Shown here: positions 8,616 to 16,277 of the stretch, in pieces
Position numbering within the stretch: position 1 is the stretch's first letter
Layout: the number at the start of each line of letters is the position of its first letter
Origin: Bacillota bacterium
GTDB lineage: Bacteria; Bacillota; Negativicutes; Sporomusales; Sporomusaceae
Length of the DNA: 60,451 bases
Reading direction: 5' to 3'
Assembly: GCA_023388195.1 (NCBI GenBank)
Contig: JAEWGR010000086.1
Coordinates: 1-60,451 of the forward strand
Translations under genes and position numbers: made by a program
The notes under the pieces: model-generated
Told to the model about the DNA's origin: nothing
What the model saw: only the letters and a program-made list of their open reading frames with translations
Database searches by the model: none

Positions 8616-9685
8616 GACAAACAGTGCTGGATATAACAGATATTGAGGTAGTCCGCAATAAGCGGCAGACGCTTAAGATTGACCGGTTAACCATAGCTGC
8701 CGGTGAAATTATTGCTGTCATCGGACCTAACGGTGCGGGTAAAAGTACGCTTTTGCAGTTGATTAACATGCATCTAAACTATATAACCGGTAAAATGGTT
8801 TTGTTTGGGCTTGATGCCGACGGCGCCGATAAACAGGCTTTGCGCCGTCGATCCTCAATGGTATTTCAGGAAACAATGCTATTGGACGATACGGTTTTTA
8901 ATAACGTTGCCTTAGCATTACGGTTTCGCGGCATGGCTGAACCGGAGATAAAAGATAAAGTAAATAAAACACTGGCGGAGTTTCACTGTACTCATCTGGC
9001 CAACAGACTGGCACGTAAATTGTCTGGCGGCGAGGCGCAGCGGGTTTGTTTGGCCCGGGCCCTGGTGTATGAACCTGAACTTTTATTATTGGATGAGCCG
9101 TTTGCCGCGCTGGATTCGCCCACCCGCAATTCCCTGCTGGCAGAATTACGGCTGGTAGCGCTGGCCCGGCGTACTACGGTTATATTGGTCAGTCATAGTT
9201 TTAATGATATTTTATATTTTGCCGAAAGGGCTGTGGTTTTGCAGTCCGGCTGCATCGTCCAGGATGACCGGCCGGAGGTAATCTTACGGCGGCCGGTGAA
9301 TGTCACCATTGCCGGTTTAGTCGGGATGGACAATATCTTGCCCTGTCAGGTAAAAAAACAGGGTAATGACATTTTAGTACAGTTGGTTAATGGGGTGTTA
9401 TTTCCCTGGCCGGGAGAAGAGCAGCCGGCCGGCACCTATTGCTGCCTCCCAGGAGATGCCCTGACCATCTTAAACGAACAAATGGCATACCGGCATAATC
9501 CGCTGGTGGTTATGGAAGGATCTGTTTCACAAATTGTCCCCGGGATTGGCTTATACCGCATTATAATAGAGGCCAAGGGTATTTCCTTGACCGTGCGGGT
9601 TCCCCGTGAACAGGTTGCCAGCCAAGTATCGATCGGCATGCAGCTCAAAATAGCATTCAATCCCGGCGAGGCGCAATTCGTGTGA
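8612..9685 (+). CDS. tupC: Tungstate ABC transporter ATP-binding protein with C-terminal TOBE-like domain
   Basis: A 357-residue ATPase. Walker A GPNGAGKST (about residue 38), signature LSGGEAQRV, Walker B LLLLDEPFAALD and a switch His in VILVSHS are present. Residues from about 240 onward form an extra domain ending in SLTVRVPREQVASQVSIGMQLKIAF, which fits a TOBE/MOP-type oxyanion-binding fold. Such domains can let cytoplasmic tungstate inhibit the transporter. It overlaps tupB by 4 nt. Confidence 0.9.
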   Translation: MRQTVLDITDIEVVRNKRQTLKIDRLTIAAGEIIAVIGPNGAGKSTLLQLINMHLNYITGKMVLFGLDADGADKQALRRRSSMVFQETMLLDDTVFNNVALALRFRGMAEPEIKDKVNKTLAEFHCTHLANRLARKLSGGEAQRVCLARALVYEPELLLLDEPFAALDSPTRNSLLAELRLVALARRTTVILVSHSFNDILYFAERAVVLQSGCIVQDDRPEVILRRPVNVTIAGLVGMDNILPCQVKKQGNDILVQLVNGVLFPWPGEEQPAGTYCCLPGDALTILNEQMAYRHNPLVVMEGSVSQIVPGIGLYRIIIEAKGISLTVRVPREQVASQVSIGMQLKIAFNPGEAQFV

Positions 9686-9704
9686 GGGAGGTGTCAACAT
9701 CCCT

Positions 9705-10610
9705 TTGCTAATGGAACATATGCAGGCAGGCTGGCCAGGCTTACTCATTCTTGGCTATCTTATCGGCATCATAACAGGCCTGTTCGGAGTTGGCGGCGGA
9801 TTTTTATTAACCCCGTCTTTAAAAATAATATTTCATATTTCCTATCCGGTGGCGATTGGCAGTAGTTTGCTGCAGATTTTTTTCACATCCCTGTTTTCTG
9901 CGTATAAACACTGGCAGCATAAAAAGCTGGATATCAAAATGGGAGCGATTACAGCGGCCGGCAGCCTGGTTGGGGCTGAAGCCGGTGTCCGGCTGCTGCG
10001 GTTTTTTACTGCCCGGGGAACCGTTGAGCTCGGCGGACATCCTGTTCTGTTAGCTGATGTGATGATCAGTCTGGGGTTTCTTATGCTGCTGCTCCCCACT
10101 GCTGTGTTTATGTACAGGGAGGCCTGCGCAAGCCGTCTGACCGGAACTGATGAACCGCAGATTCAGGCGGGCCAGCTTATTAAGCATTGCCAGTGGCCGC
10201 CGTTGATGGATTTTGAGCAATCCGGCATTCTGCGGTTAAGTGTCTGGATGCCGGTCTTATTAAGTTTGTCGGTAGGGTTATGCACCGGCTTGCTGGGGAT
10301 TGGCGGCGGATTTATTAGTTTTCCGCTGTTAGTCTATTGTTTGGGGCTGGCGACTAAACAGGCTGTCGGGACAAGTACCCTCCAGGTTCTGGCGGCAAGC
10401 GGCTATGGTGCCTTTCGTCACATTCAGGCCGGGAATGTTGATTTTATGCTGGTCCTGTTTCTGCTGCTTGGTTCCGTGCTGGGTGCCAGTACCGGAGTAC
10501 GGTTGTCGCAGCGAATCAACCCGTGTGATACCCGCACCTATTTTGCCGGTTTAATGGTATTGGCGGTTTTATTAATTCTGTATGATGTACTTAGGCAATT
10601 TTTTTTGTGA
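9705..10610 (+). CDS. TauE/SafE-family membrane exporter
   Basis: A 301-residue membrane protein with an internal repeat typical of TauE/SafE: LTPSLKIIFHISYPVAIGSSLLQI in the first half and GFISFPLLVYCLGLATKQAVGTSTLQV in the second, each after a glycine-rich GxGGGF turn. Family members move sulfite, sulfonates or related anions. It starts 19 nt after tupC (TTG 9705 or ATG 9711; GGGAGG upstream favours neither clearly). Its place suggests handling of sulfur species or oxyanions in tungsten cofactor work, but the substrate is unknown. Confidence 0.85.
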   Translation: MLMEHMQAGWPGLLILGYLIGIITGLFGVGGGFLLTPSLKIIFHISYPVAIGSSLLQIFFTSLFSAYKHWQHKKLDIKMGAITAAGSLVGAEAGVRLLRFFTARGTVELGGHPVLLADVMISLGFLMLLLPTAVFMYREACASRLTGTDEPQIQAGQLIKHCQWPPLMDFEQSGILRLSVWMPVLLSLSVGLCTGLLGIGGGFISFPLLVYCLGLATKQAVGTSTLQVLAASGYGAFRHIQAGNVDFMLVLFLLLGSVLGASTGVRLSQRINPCDTRTYFAGLMVLAVLLILYDVLRQFFL

Positions 10611-10648
10611 TTATTTGTCAGATCGATAGGCGGTTGCAAATGCATAGT

Positions 10649-10705
10649 AATATCTTTCAATAACCAATCTGAATTCGGATTGATTGTTGAAAGATATTTT
10701 TAATT
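10649..10705 (+). terminator. Intrinsic terminator closing the tungsten island
   Basis: A 12-bp outer stem AATATCTTTCAA / TTGAAAGATATT (10649-10660 with 10687-10698), an inner CCAATC/GATTG pairing and a following TTTAATTT. It lies 39 nt after the TauE stop. Confidence 0.75.
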
Positions 10706-10732
10706 TGGTAAAAATTTTTTTAGTAATGCATC

Positions 10733-10762
10733 TTGAAAATTAAGCCGTAATAGTGATAAAAT
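10733..10762 (+). promoter_or_regulatory. Candidate sigma-A promoter of the riboswitch-controlled operon
   Basis: TTGAAA at 10733 and TAAAAT at 10757 with an 18-nt spacer. Transcription would start near 10769, giving a leader of about 40 nt before the riboswitch. Confidence 0.5.
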
Positions 10763-10810
10763 ACTACTACAGTTTGTTGAGCTGCGATTAGTAACTCAAT
10801 AATTATTTTT

Positions 10811-10885
10811 CTGCAAACTTATTGAAAGATAAGGACGCAAAGCTATGGGTCTACGTACAGTATTGTATATGACTGCCAGGTTGCA
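10811..10885 (+). promoter_or_regulatory. Cyclic-di-GMP-I (GEMM-I) riboswitch aptamer
   Basis: The core matches the GEMM-I consensus: CTGCAAAC, a hairpin CTTATT-GAAA-GATAAG with the family's GAAA tetraloop (10818-10833), then the invariant GGACGCAAAGC (10833-10843), a second arm containing GGGTCTA, and TGACTGCCAGGTTGCA at the 3' end. The closing P1 helix can form between TGCAA (10812-10816) and TTGCA (10881-10885). That 3' strand is also part of the terminator stem, so ligand binding should block termination and turn the genes on. The downstream genes, exopolysaccharide synthesis with a PilZ domain, are classic cyclic-di-GMP targets. Confidence 0.9.
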
Positions 10886-10907
10886 TTGCAACCTGGTAGT
10901 TTTTTGT
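10876..10907 (+). terminator. Riboswitch expression platform: intrinsic terminator
   Basis: Perfect 9-bp stem CCAGGTTGC / GCAACCTGG with a 3-nt loop, followed by TAGTTTTTT. The 5' arm shares bases 10881-10884 with the aptamer's P1 helix, so the two structures exclude each other. The remaining gap up to 11027 holds AT-rich sequence and the ribosome binding site only. Confidence 0.88.
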
Positions 10908-11027
10908 TTGCATTTTTCGATAAATAATATTACCAAATAATTGAATTCCTTACAAATTAATAGTGTTTTATGTGGTGATGGGCTTTATAGACGCGCTAAA
11001 TCATTTCAGGTAGGTGGTGATAGGATA

Positions 11028-12185
11028 GTGAAAAAAATCGCAAAAATACTTCTGGCTATAGTGGCCATGACCGTCCTGGTTACGGAAAATCCATTCAGCA
11101 ATAAGCCGGCAGGGTCTAGAGCCTATGCGGCAACAGCTGCTGTTGACGCAGCCCAGGCTGATTCACCCCCTGCCCTGGCGCCGGTGATCGCGGCTGAGCA
11201 GGCAGCGGGTGCTGATTTTGGCAGCAGTAAAATAATCCATACCGGTCAAAAAGAAAACATGCCCCATGGCGATATTGCCCCGGAAACCTATGCCGGCCTT
11301 ATTGACGAGTTAATGCAGGTAGGCCAGCGACGCAATCATCCGGATTACAAGCTGAATATAGACGGCGAAATCCGTTTACATTATGCACAAAACACTGGTA
11401 CAGGACGCTGGGGACGGGATGCAGCCGGCTTTCGGGCCCGTCTGGGTTTTAATACTGAGATTTATCCCAATTGGCGGGCCTATGGCATGCTGGATGGGCA
11501 AAGGAGTTTAACCAATTATAATAATAAATTGAATCTTTCCCGCCTTTATGTGACAGGCAAAATCGGTACAACGGCATTGCGGGCGGGTTCCTTCGGTTAT
11601 CTGATGGCTGAAGGCAATGTGTATGACAGCGGCTTTGACGGTGCGCGCCTTGACTTCGGCGGGCCTATCAAGTATACGTTCAGCTATGGCGAAACGAACG
11701 ACACCATAAAGACCTTCGTGGGAACAGCCCGTTATCATGATTTTGATTACAATCTGGAAGCCGGCGTGTACCACTACCAGACTGCTGACAGTGTTCGCCG
11801 GCAAACCACAATCCACACGCTGAGCGGCAACTATAATTTCAGCAATTTTGGCCTGGGGGCCATGGTTTTAGATTCCAGCGTAAAAGATAACCGGGGTGAG
11901 AGTGTCGGCTATGTACTCAGTTTTAACTATGGTGAGATGAAAACCTGGCGTCCGGGCACCTATGGAATATTTGCCAAGCATTATGATCAGCCCAAAGGCA
12001 CATACATCGCTCACGGGATGAACGGCAGAGGCAGTTCCATGCAGGGCTTTAAGGGTTATGGCGCCGGCATTAATTACACCTTTGCCGAGAATCTGGTCGG
12101 CGGTATTGAATATTACAGCCTGACAGACAAAATAAGCGGGGAAAATGGAAAAACCTGGTGGAGCCATGTAACACATTATTTCTAA
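11028..12185 (+). CDS. Predicted outer-membrane beta-barrel protein of the exopolysaccharide operon
   Basis: A 385-residue exported protein. I take the GTG at 11028, giving MKKIAKILLAIVAMTVLV, a clear signal peptide with a likely cut after SRAYA. From about residue 105 it is built of alternating amphipathic strands rich in Tyr, Gly and Asn (LNIDGEIRLHYAQN, TYGIFAKHY, GAGINYTFAENLVGGIEYY). It ends VTHYF; a terminal Phe is the insertion signal of outer-membrane barrels, so the cell has an outer membrane. As first gene behind the cyclic-di-GMP riboswitch it may be the export pore for the polymer, comparable in role to AlgE or BcsC; that is inference. Confidence 0.8.
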   Translation: MKKIAKILLAIVAMTVLVTENPFSNKPAGSRAYAATAAVDAAQADSPPALAPVIAAEQAAGADFGSSKIIHTGQKENMPHGDIAPETYAGLIDELMQVGQRRNHPDYKLNIDGEIRLHYAQNTGTGRWGRDAAGFRARLGFNTEIYPNWRAYGMLDGQRSLTNYNNKLNLSRLYVTGKIGTTALRAGSFGYLMAEGNVYDSGFDGARLDFGGPIKYTFSYGETNDTIKTFVGTARYHDFDYNLEAGVYHYQTADSVRRQTTIHTLSGNYNFSNFGLGAMVLDSSVKDNRGESVGYVLSFNYGEMKTWRPGTYGIFAKHYDQPKGTYIAHGMNGRGSSMQGFKGYGAGINYTFAENLVGGIEYYSLTDKISGENGKTWWSHVTHYF

Positions 12186-12209
12186 CTAGTAGGCAGGTGA
12201 ATGGCTGCA

Positions 12210-13532
12210 ATGAAAATTATAGAGAACATCCTGGCCCAAAAAGATGTTCTGGCTGTTGTCGGACTCGGCTATGTGGGTCTGCCGATTGCGGTGGCCTTTG
12301 CTGACAAGGTCAAAACACTGGGCTTTGATACTAATGAGGAAAAGATTAAGATTTACCAACAGGGGATTGATCCTACCCGGGAGATTGGTGATGAAAAAAT
12401 CAGTACCACGCCCCTGGAATTTACCACAGATCCGGTAAGGCTCAAAGAGGCCCGGGTGATTATTGTCGCTGTGCCAACACCGGTAAACGGCGATAAAACC
12501 CCTAACCTGGCACCTGTTATCAATGCCAGCAGAATCATTGGCCAAAACTTAGCACCGGCCAGTATTGTTATTTTTGAGTCTACCGTGTATCCCGGCGTCA
12601 CCGAAGATGTTTGTATACCGGTGCTGGAGAAAGAATCCGGCCTGGTATGCGGCAAGGACTTTAAGGTAGGGTATTCACCCGAACGGATCAATCCGGGCGA
12701 CAAGGTGCATAAGCTGGAGAACATTTGCAAAATTGTGGCCGGTATCGACGCGGAGACGGTGGAGGCCGTTGCGGCTGTTTATGAGCTGATTATTCAGGCC
12801 GGTGTCTATAAAGCACCAAGTATAAAAGTGGCCGAAGCAGCCAAACTGGCTGAGAATGCTCAACGGGATATTAATATTGCTTTTATGAATGAACTGGCTA
12901 TGGCTTTTGACCGTATGGAGATCAACACCCAAGATGTGATTGAGGCCATGAACACCAAATGGAATGCGATGGGTTTTTATCCCGGTCTGGTTGGCGGTCA
13001 CTGTATTGGTGTTGACCCGTATTACTTTATTTATCAGGCTGAGATGCTGGGGTATCACTCGCAGATTATTGCCGCCGGCAGAAAAATAAATGACAATATG
13101 GCCAATTTTGTTACGGAAAACATCATTAAAAAAATGATCCAGGCTGATAAGGATGTTAAGAAATCCAACATTTATATTATGGGGATAACCTTTAAAGAGG
13201 ATTGTCCGGATATGCGCAACTCCAAGGCAGTTGATGTCTGTAAACACCTTGCAGCCTACGGAATAAAAGTGAAAGTGGTTGACCCGTTTGTTGATGAAGC
13301 TGAATGTAAGCAAGAGCTTGATCTGGAGCTGGTGCCGCTAAAAGATGTACGGGATGCCGATTGTCTGGTGTTCTTAGTGGCCCATCAACCGTTCCGGGAT
13401 TTGCAGCCGGCAGATTTGGCTGGCATGTTTAAACAGGAGGACCGGCAAACACAGCATGTCCTTATTGATATAAAAAGTATATTCAGGCAGAAAACCATGG
13501 AAGAGAAGGGGTACTGCTACTGGAGTCTTTGA
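12210..13532 (+). CDS. UDP-sugar dehydrogenase (TviB/WbpO-like, UDP-HexNAc or UDP-hexose 6-dehydrogenase)
   Basis: About 440 residues. The N-terminal Rossmann motif VVGLGYVGLP binds NAD; ESTVYPGVTEDVC and the catalytic-cysteine motif GGHCIGVDPYY identify the nucleotide-sugar 6-dehydrogenase family, which oxidises a UDP-sugar twice to a UDP-uronic acid. The closest style (TPVNGDKTPNLAPV, SPERINPGDKVHKLENI) is the TviB/WbpO group acting on N-acetylhexosamines, suggesting an aminouronic precursor. ATG 12210 (AGGTGA 9 nt upstream) is preferred over ATG 12201. It overlaps or abuts the next gene and probably supplies the glycosyltransferase two genes downstream. Confidence 0.9.
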   Translation: MKIIENILAQKDVLAVVGLGYVGLPIAVAFADKVKTLGFDTNEEKIKIYQQGIDPTREIGDEKISTTPLEFTTDPVRLKEARVIIVAVPTPVNGDKTPNLAPVINASRIIGQNLAPASIVIFESTVYPGVTEDVCIPVLEKESGLVCGKDFKVGYSPERINPGDKVHKLENICKIVAGIDAETVEAVAAVYELIIQAGVYKAPSIKVAEAAKLAENAQRDINIAFMNELAMAFDRMEINTQDVIEAMNTKWNAMGFYPGLVGGHCIGVDPYYFIYQAEMLGYHSQIIAAGRKINDNMANFVTENIIKKMIQADKDVKKSNIYIMGITFKEDCPDMRNSKAVDVCKHLAAYGIKVKVVDPFVDEAECKQELDLELVPLKDVRDADCLVFLVAHQPFRDLQPADLAGMFKQEDRQTQHVLIDIKSIFRQKTMEEKGYCYWSL

Positions 13533-13534
13533 GC

Positions 13535-16195
13535 ATGGGGGTGAACTACGTGAGAAATAAAAAAATGGCAGTATTGCTACTGCTGCTGCTCAGTTTTTTT
13601 CTGCTGGCAGGGGGGATTCTCTTTAAAGACATATTTACCGCCCGGTCAGACAGCAAATACGGTAATATTACTGATCTGAAGAGTTCTTATCAGGCAGAGG
13701 CTGAATTTTCCCAGGCCTTAGAACAATGGAAAACAAGCCGGGACAAAGCCGCTGTGATTACCCGGGGCAGCAGTAATCAGCGGCAACTGGCCCTCACCTT
13801 CGACGGCCTGACAGACCGGGTAACGATCCAGCGGATTTTAGACTTACTGGAAAAATATCAAATCAAAGCAACTTTTTTTGTAGATGGGATGCAGACGGCG
13901 GAAGATCCACAGACGGTTGTCAATATTAAAACAGCCGGCCACAGAGTGGAAAACTATACTCTGTACGGTATGGATAAGATGGAAACAGTGCCTGTGGAAC
14001 GGCTGCTTAAAGATTTTACCCAGGCTCGGAAAATTATTCAGGTTACAACCGATCTGGGGCCGAATCTTTTAAAATGCAATGATACAAAATATACCGATCA
14101 GTTGCTTGAGGCGGCAAGAGCAGCGGGATTTAACAGTGTAGTCGGTGGCAGTGACGTTGTTTTTAACGCCAAACAAATGACATCTTTTGTGGCCACGGAG
14201 GCTTTTGTCGGCAAGCTGCGGCCGGGGAGTATTGTTGCCGTTAAGCTCAAGAGTAATGCCGAGCCAATTGTCAACGAGCGGGGTATGACGGCAGCAACGC
14301 CGGCAGTTGACAAACAGCCCGGCCTGAAACCGCTCCCGCAAGCAACAGAAATAAGAGAACCGGAGCTTGTCGATGCCCTGGAAAAGTTTTTTATTGTGCT
14401 GAATAAAGCAAATTACACTACAGTGTATGTGGAAGACTATAAACCAATAAGTACAACCCGGCTGTCAGAACACAGCCGTGGTGCAGTACCTGCTCTGCTG
14501 GCGAATATCGCGGCCCTGGTACGTGATCAGGTTGCCGACTTACTTTCAATTCGTACCGCCTATGCCGCAGAGCCAACTGACAATCAGGTACAAGAGATTA
14601 AGACCATTTCAACTACCGAACCGGCCCTTGCGTATACTTTCGGGGGTTTGGCCAATGAGACGGCAGTAACGGATGTGCTTGGCAGACTGCAGGCGCTTGG
14701 CATTAAAGCGACATTTTTTGTGGCTGAAACAGAGATGAAAAAAAACCCCGCTGTACTCCGGCAGATCATTGCCGCCGGCCATGAAATCGGGATTGCGATC
14801 AGGCCCAAAGAGGGAGAAACAGCAGTTGAAACCAGTACTGCAATTGTGCGAAGCCGCAAAACCCTGCAGGAGCAGTTTGGTGTGGAAACTAATCTGATAA
14901 AACAGCCCTGGGGGGCCGTAAACGATACCACCCGCGAGGCCGTTGCCAGCCTGGGCTGCAGACTGATTGGCCAGTCGGTTAATGTTGTCCAAAGCAAACA
15001 CCAGGATTACACCTCTGCCGATCAGGTAATGAGCGAAATCTTCGGAAAAGCGGTGTTTTCGCTGTCCCGTGGCCAGATTGTGCACTTTAGAATGGATTAC
15101 TACACAAATGACAAGCTGGTTGGCGATTTGGTGGTAGCGATCAAGCAACAGAAAGTCGATAATATTGCCTATGCCACATCCTTCGATAATCCGGCCAGTA
15201 ATCCTGCCAATGATTCGCAGTATGCGATTAAGCCTGTAGGTGAAATCCTTAGCCATACGCAGCTGCTTTATCAATATCCGGTGGACCCGGCTGCTGTTCC
15301 TGTCAATTTGAGAGCTGACAGACCGGGGCTTGATATTAATGAGAACAATATCCTGAATGAGGTATCGAAACGTTATGTTGGCAACAAAGATGTCGGTTAT
15401 GGAAAAAGTACCCTTGGATTTTCGAAAATGGAAGCCCGACGCCTTGATAACAGTGGCTTAATCCACACCGAGGATAATGTTATTTTCCTGACTTTCGACG
15501 ACTGGGGAACCGATGCCGCCGTTAACAAAATACTGTATGTCCTGCGCAAGCATAACGCTACAGCGACATTTTTTGTCCTTACCAATAATGTGCTGCATAA
15601 CCCGAATTTGTTACGGTCCATTGCGGCGGAAGGGCACAATATTGGCAATCACTCTGATCAGCATAAGCCGATGACAGTCCGTGATCCGAAAACTGCCAGC
15701 CAGGTGATATTGCAGGATAAGCAGGAATACACCCGGGAAATCGCCTTTGCCTATAAAAAGCTGCATGATGTTACAGGCGATATGGTCTTTAACGGCAAGC
15801 CCCTGCTGACCCGGTACTTCCGGCCGCCAACCCTGGCTATCAGTAAGATTGGCGTGGAGGCCGTGCTGGAATCCGGTTCTGATTTTATCGTATCTGGTTC
15901 CTGCAGTACCAATGACTATCGGGCCCAAAGTGTTCCTCAGCTTGTAAATATCATCAAGGACGGAATTTATACAGAAAACGGTGAAGTGAAAAAAGGCTCG
16001 GTGGTGGTTATGCATATGATCGACAGCGCTGCCTATACGGCGATGGCCTTAGACATTTTGCTGACTGCCAATGAAGCCAAAGCGGACTCCGATCCCTCCA
16101 AGTTTAAAGTGGGCCGGCTGGCTGACTATCTGACAGAGGGCTATTCACAGGTACACCGCAGTCAGACCCTGAAATTAGCGGTTCCTGGTGAGTAA
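13535..16195 (+). CDS. Membrane-anchored protein with three NodB-like polysaccharide deacetylase domains
   Basis: About 886 residues with one N-terminal membrane anchor (VLLLLLLSFFLLAGGILF); the rest lies outside the inner membrane. Three NodB-type modules follow each other. The first has TFDG (about residue 90) and the second TFGG (about 370) where the enzyme motif should be TFDDG, and neither shows the metal HxxxH. The third has TFDDWG (about 655) and HSDQH (about 708), the full Asp/His set. Only the third is likely catalytic, removing N-acetyl groups from the polymer; the others may bind sugar. ATG 13535 or GTG 13550 are possible starts. It starts 2 nt after the dehydrogenase gene. Confidence 0.87.
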   Translation: MGVNYVRNKKMAVLLLLLLSFFLLAGGILFKDIFTARSDSKYGNITDLKSSYQAEAEFSQALEQWKTSRDKAAVITRGSSNQRQLALTFDGLTDRVTIQRILDLLEKYQIKATFFVDGMQTAEDPQTVVNIKTAGHRVENYTLYGMDKMETVPVERLLKDFTQARKIIQVTTDLGPNLLKCNDTKYTDQLLEAARAAGFNSVVGGSDVVFNAKQMTSFVATEAFVGKLRPGSIVAVKLKSNAEPIVNERGMTAATPAVDKQPGLKPLPQATEIREPELVDALEKFFIVLNKANYTTVYVEDYKPISTTRLSEHSRGAVPALLANIAALVRDQVADLLSIRTAYAAEPTDNQVQEIKTISTTEPALAYTFGGLANETAVTDVLGRLQALGIKATFFVAETEMKKNPAVLRQIIAAGHEIGIAIRPKEGETAVETSTAIVRSRKTLQEQFGVETNLIKQPWGAVNDTTREAVASLGCRLIGQSVNVVQSKHQDYTSADQVMSEIFGKAVFSLSRGQIVHFRMDYYTNDKLVGDLVVAIKQQKVDNIAYATSFDNPASNPANDSQYAIKPVGEILSHTQLLYQYPVDPAAVPVNLRADRPGLDINENNILNEVSKRYVGNKDVGYGKSTLGFSKMEARRLDNSGLIHTEDNVIFLTFDDWGTDAAVNKILYVLRKHNATATFFVLTNNVLHNPNLLRSIAAEGHNIGNHSDQHKPMTVRDPKTASQVILQDKQEYTREIAFAYKKLHDVTGDMVFNGKPLLTRYFRPPTLAISKIGVEAVLESGSDFIVSGSCSTNDYRAQSVPQLVNIIKDGIYTENGEVKKGSVVVMHMIDSAAYTAMALDILLTANEAKADSDPSKFKVGRLADYLTEGYSQVHRSQTLKLAVPGE

Positions 16196-16277
16196 AATTT
16201 ATAATCCTCTGGCCGCCGGCCAGCAGCGTGAGGAGAGGCTGCTTAGGCCGGCAGTGTAGAAATGGCGGTGAAGTTGT

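Noticed and set aside
16196..16277. Terminator inside the exopolysaccharide operon
   Set aside because: GGCCGCCGGCC-type GC-rich repeats are present, but no T-run follows and the next gene has a normal ribosome binding site.
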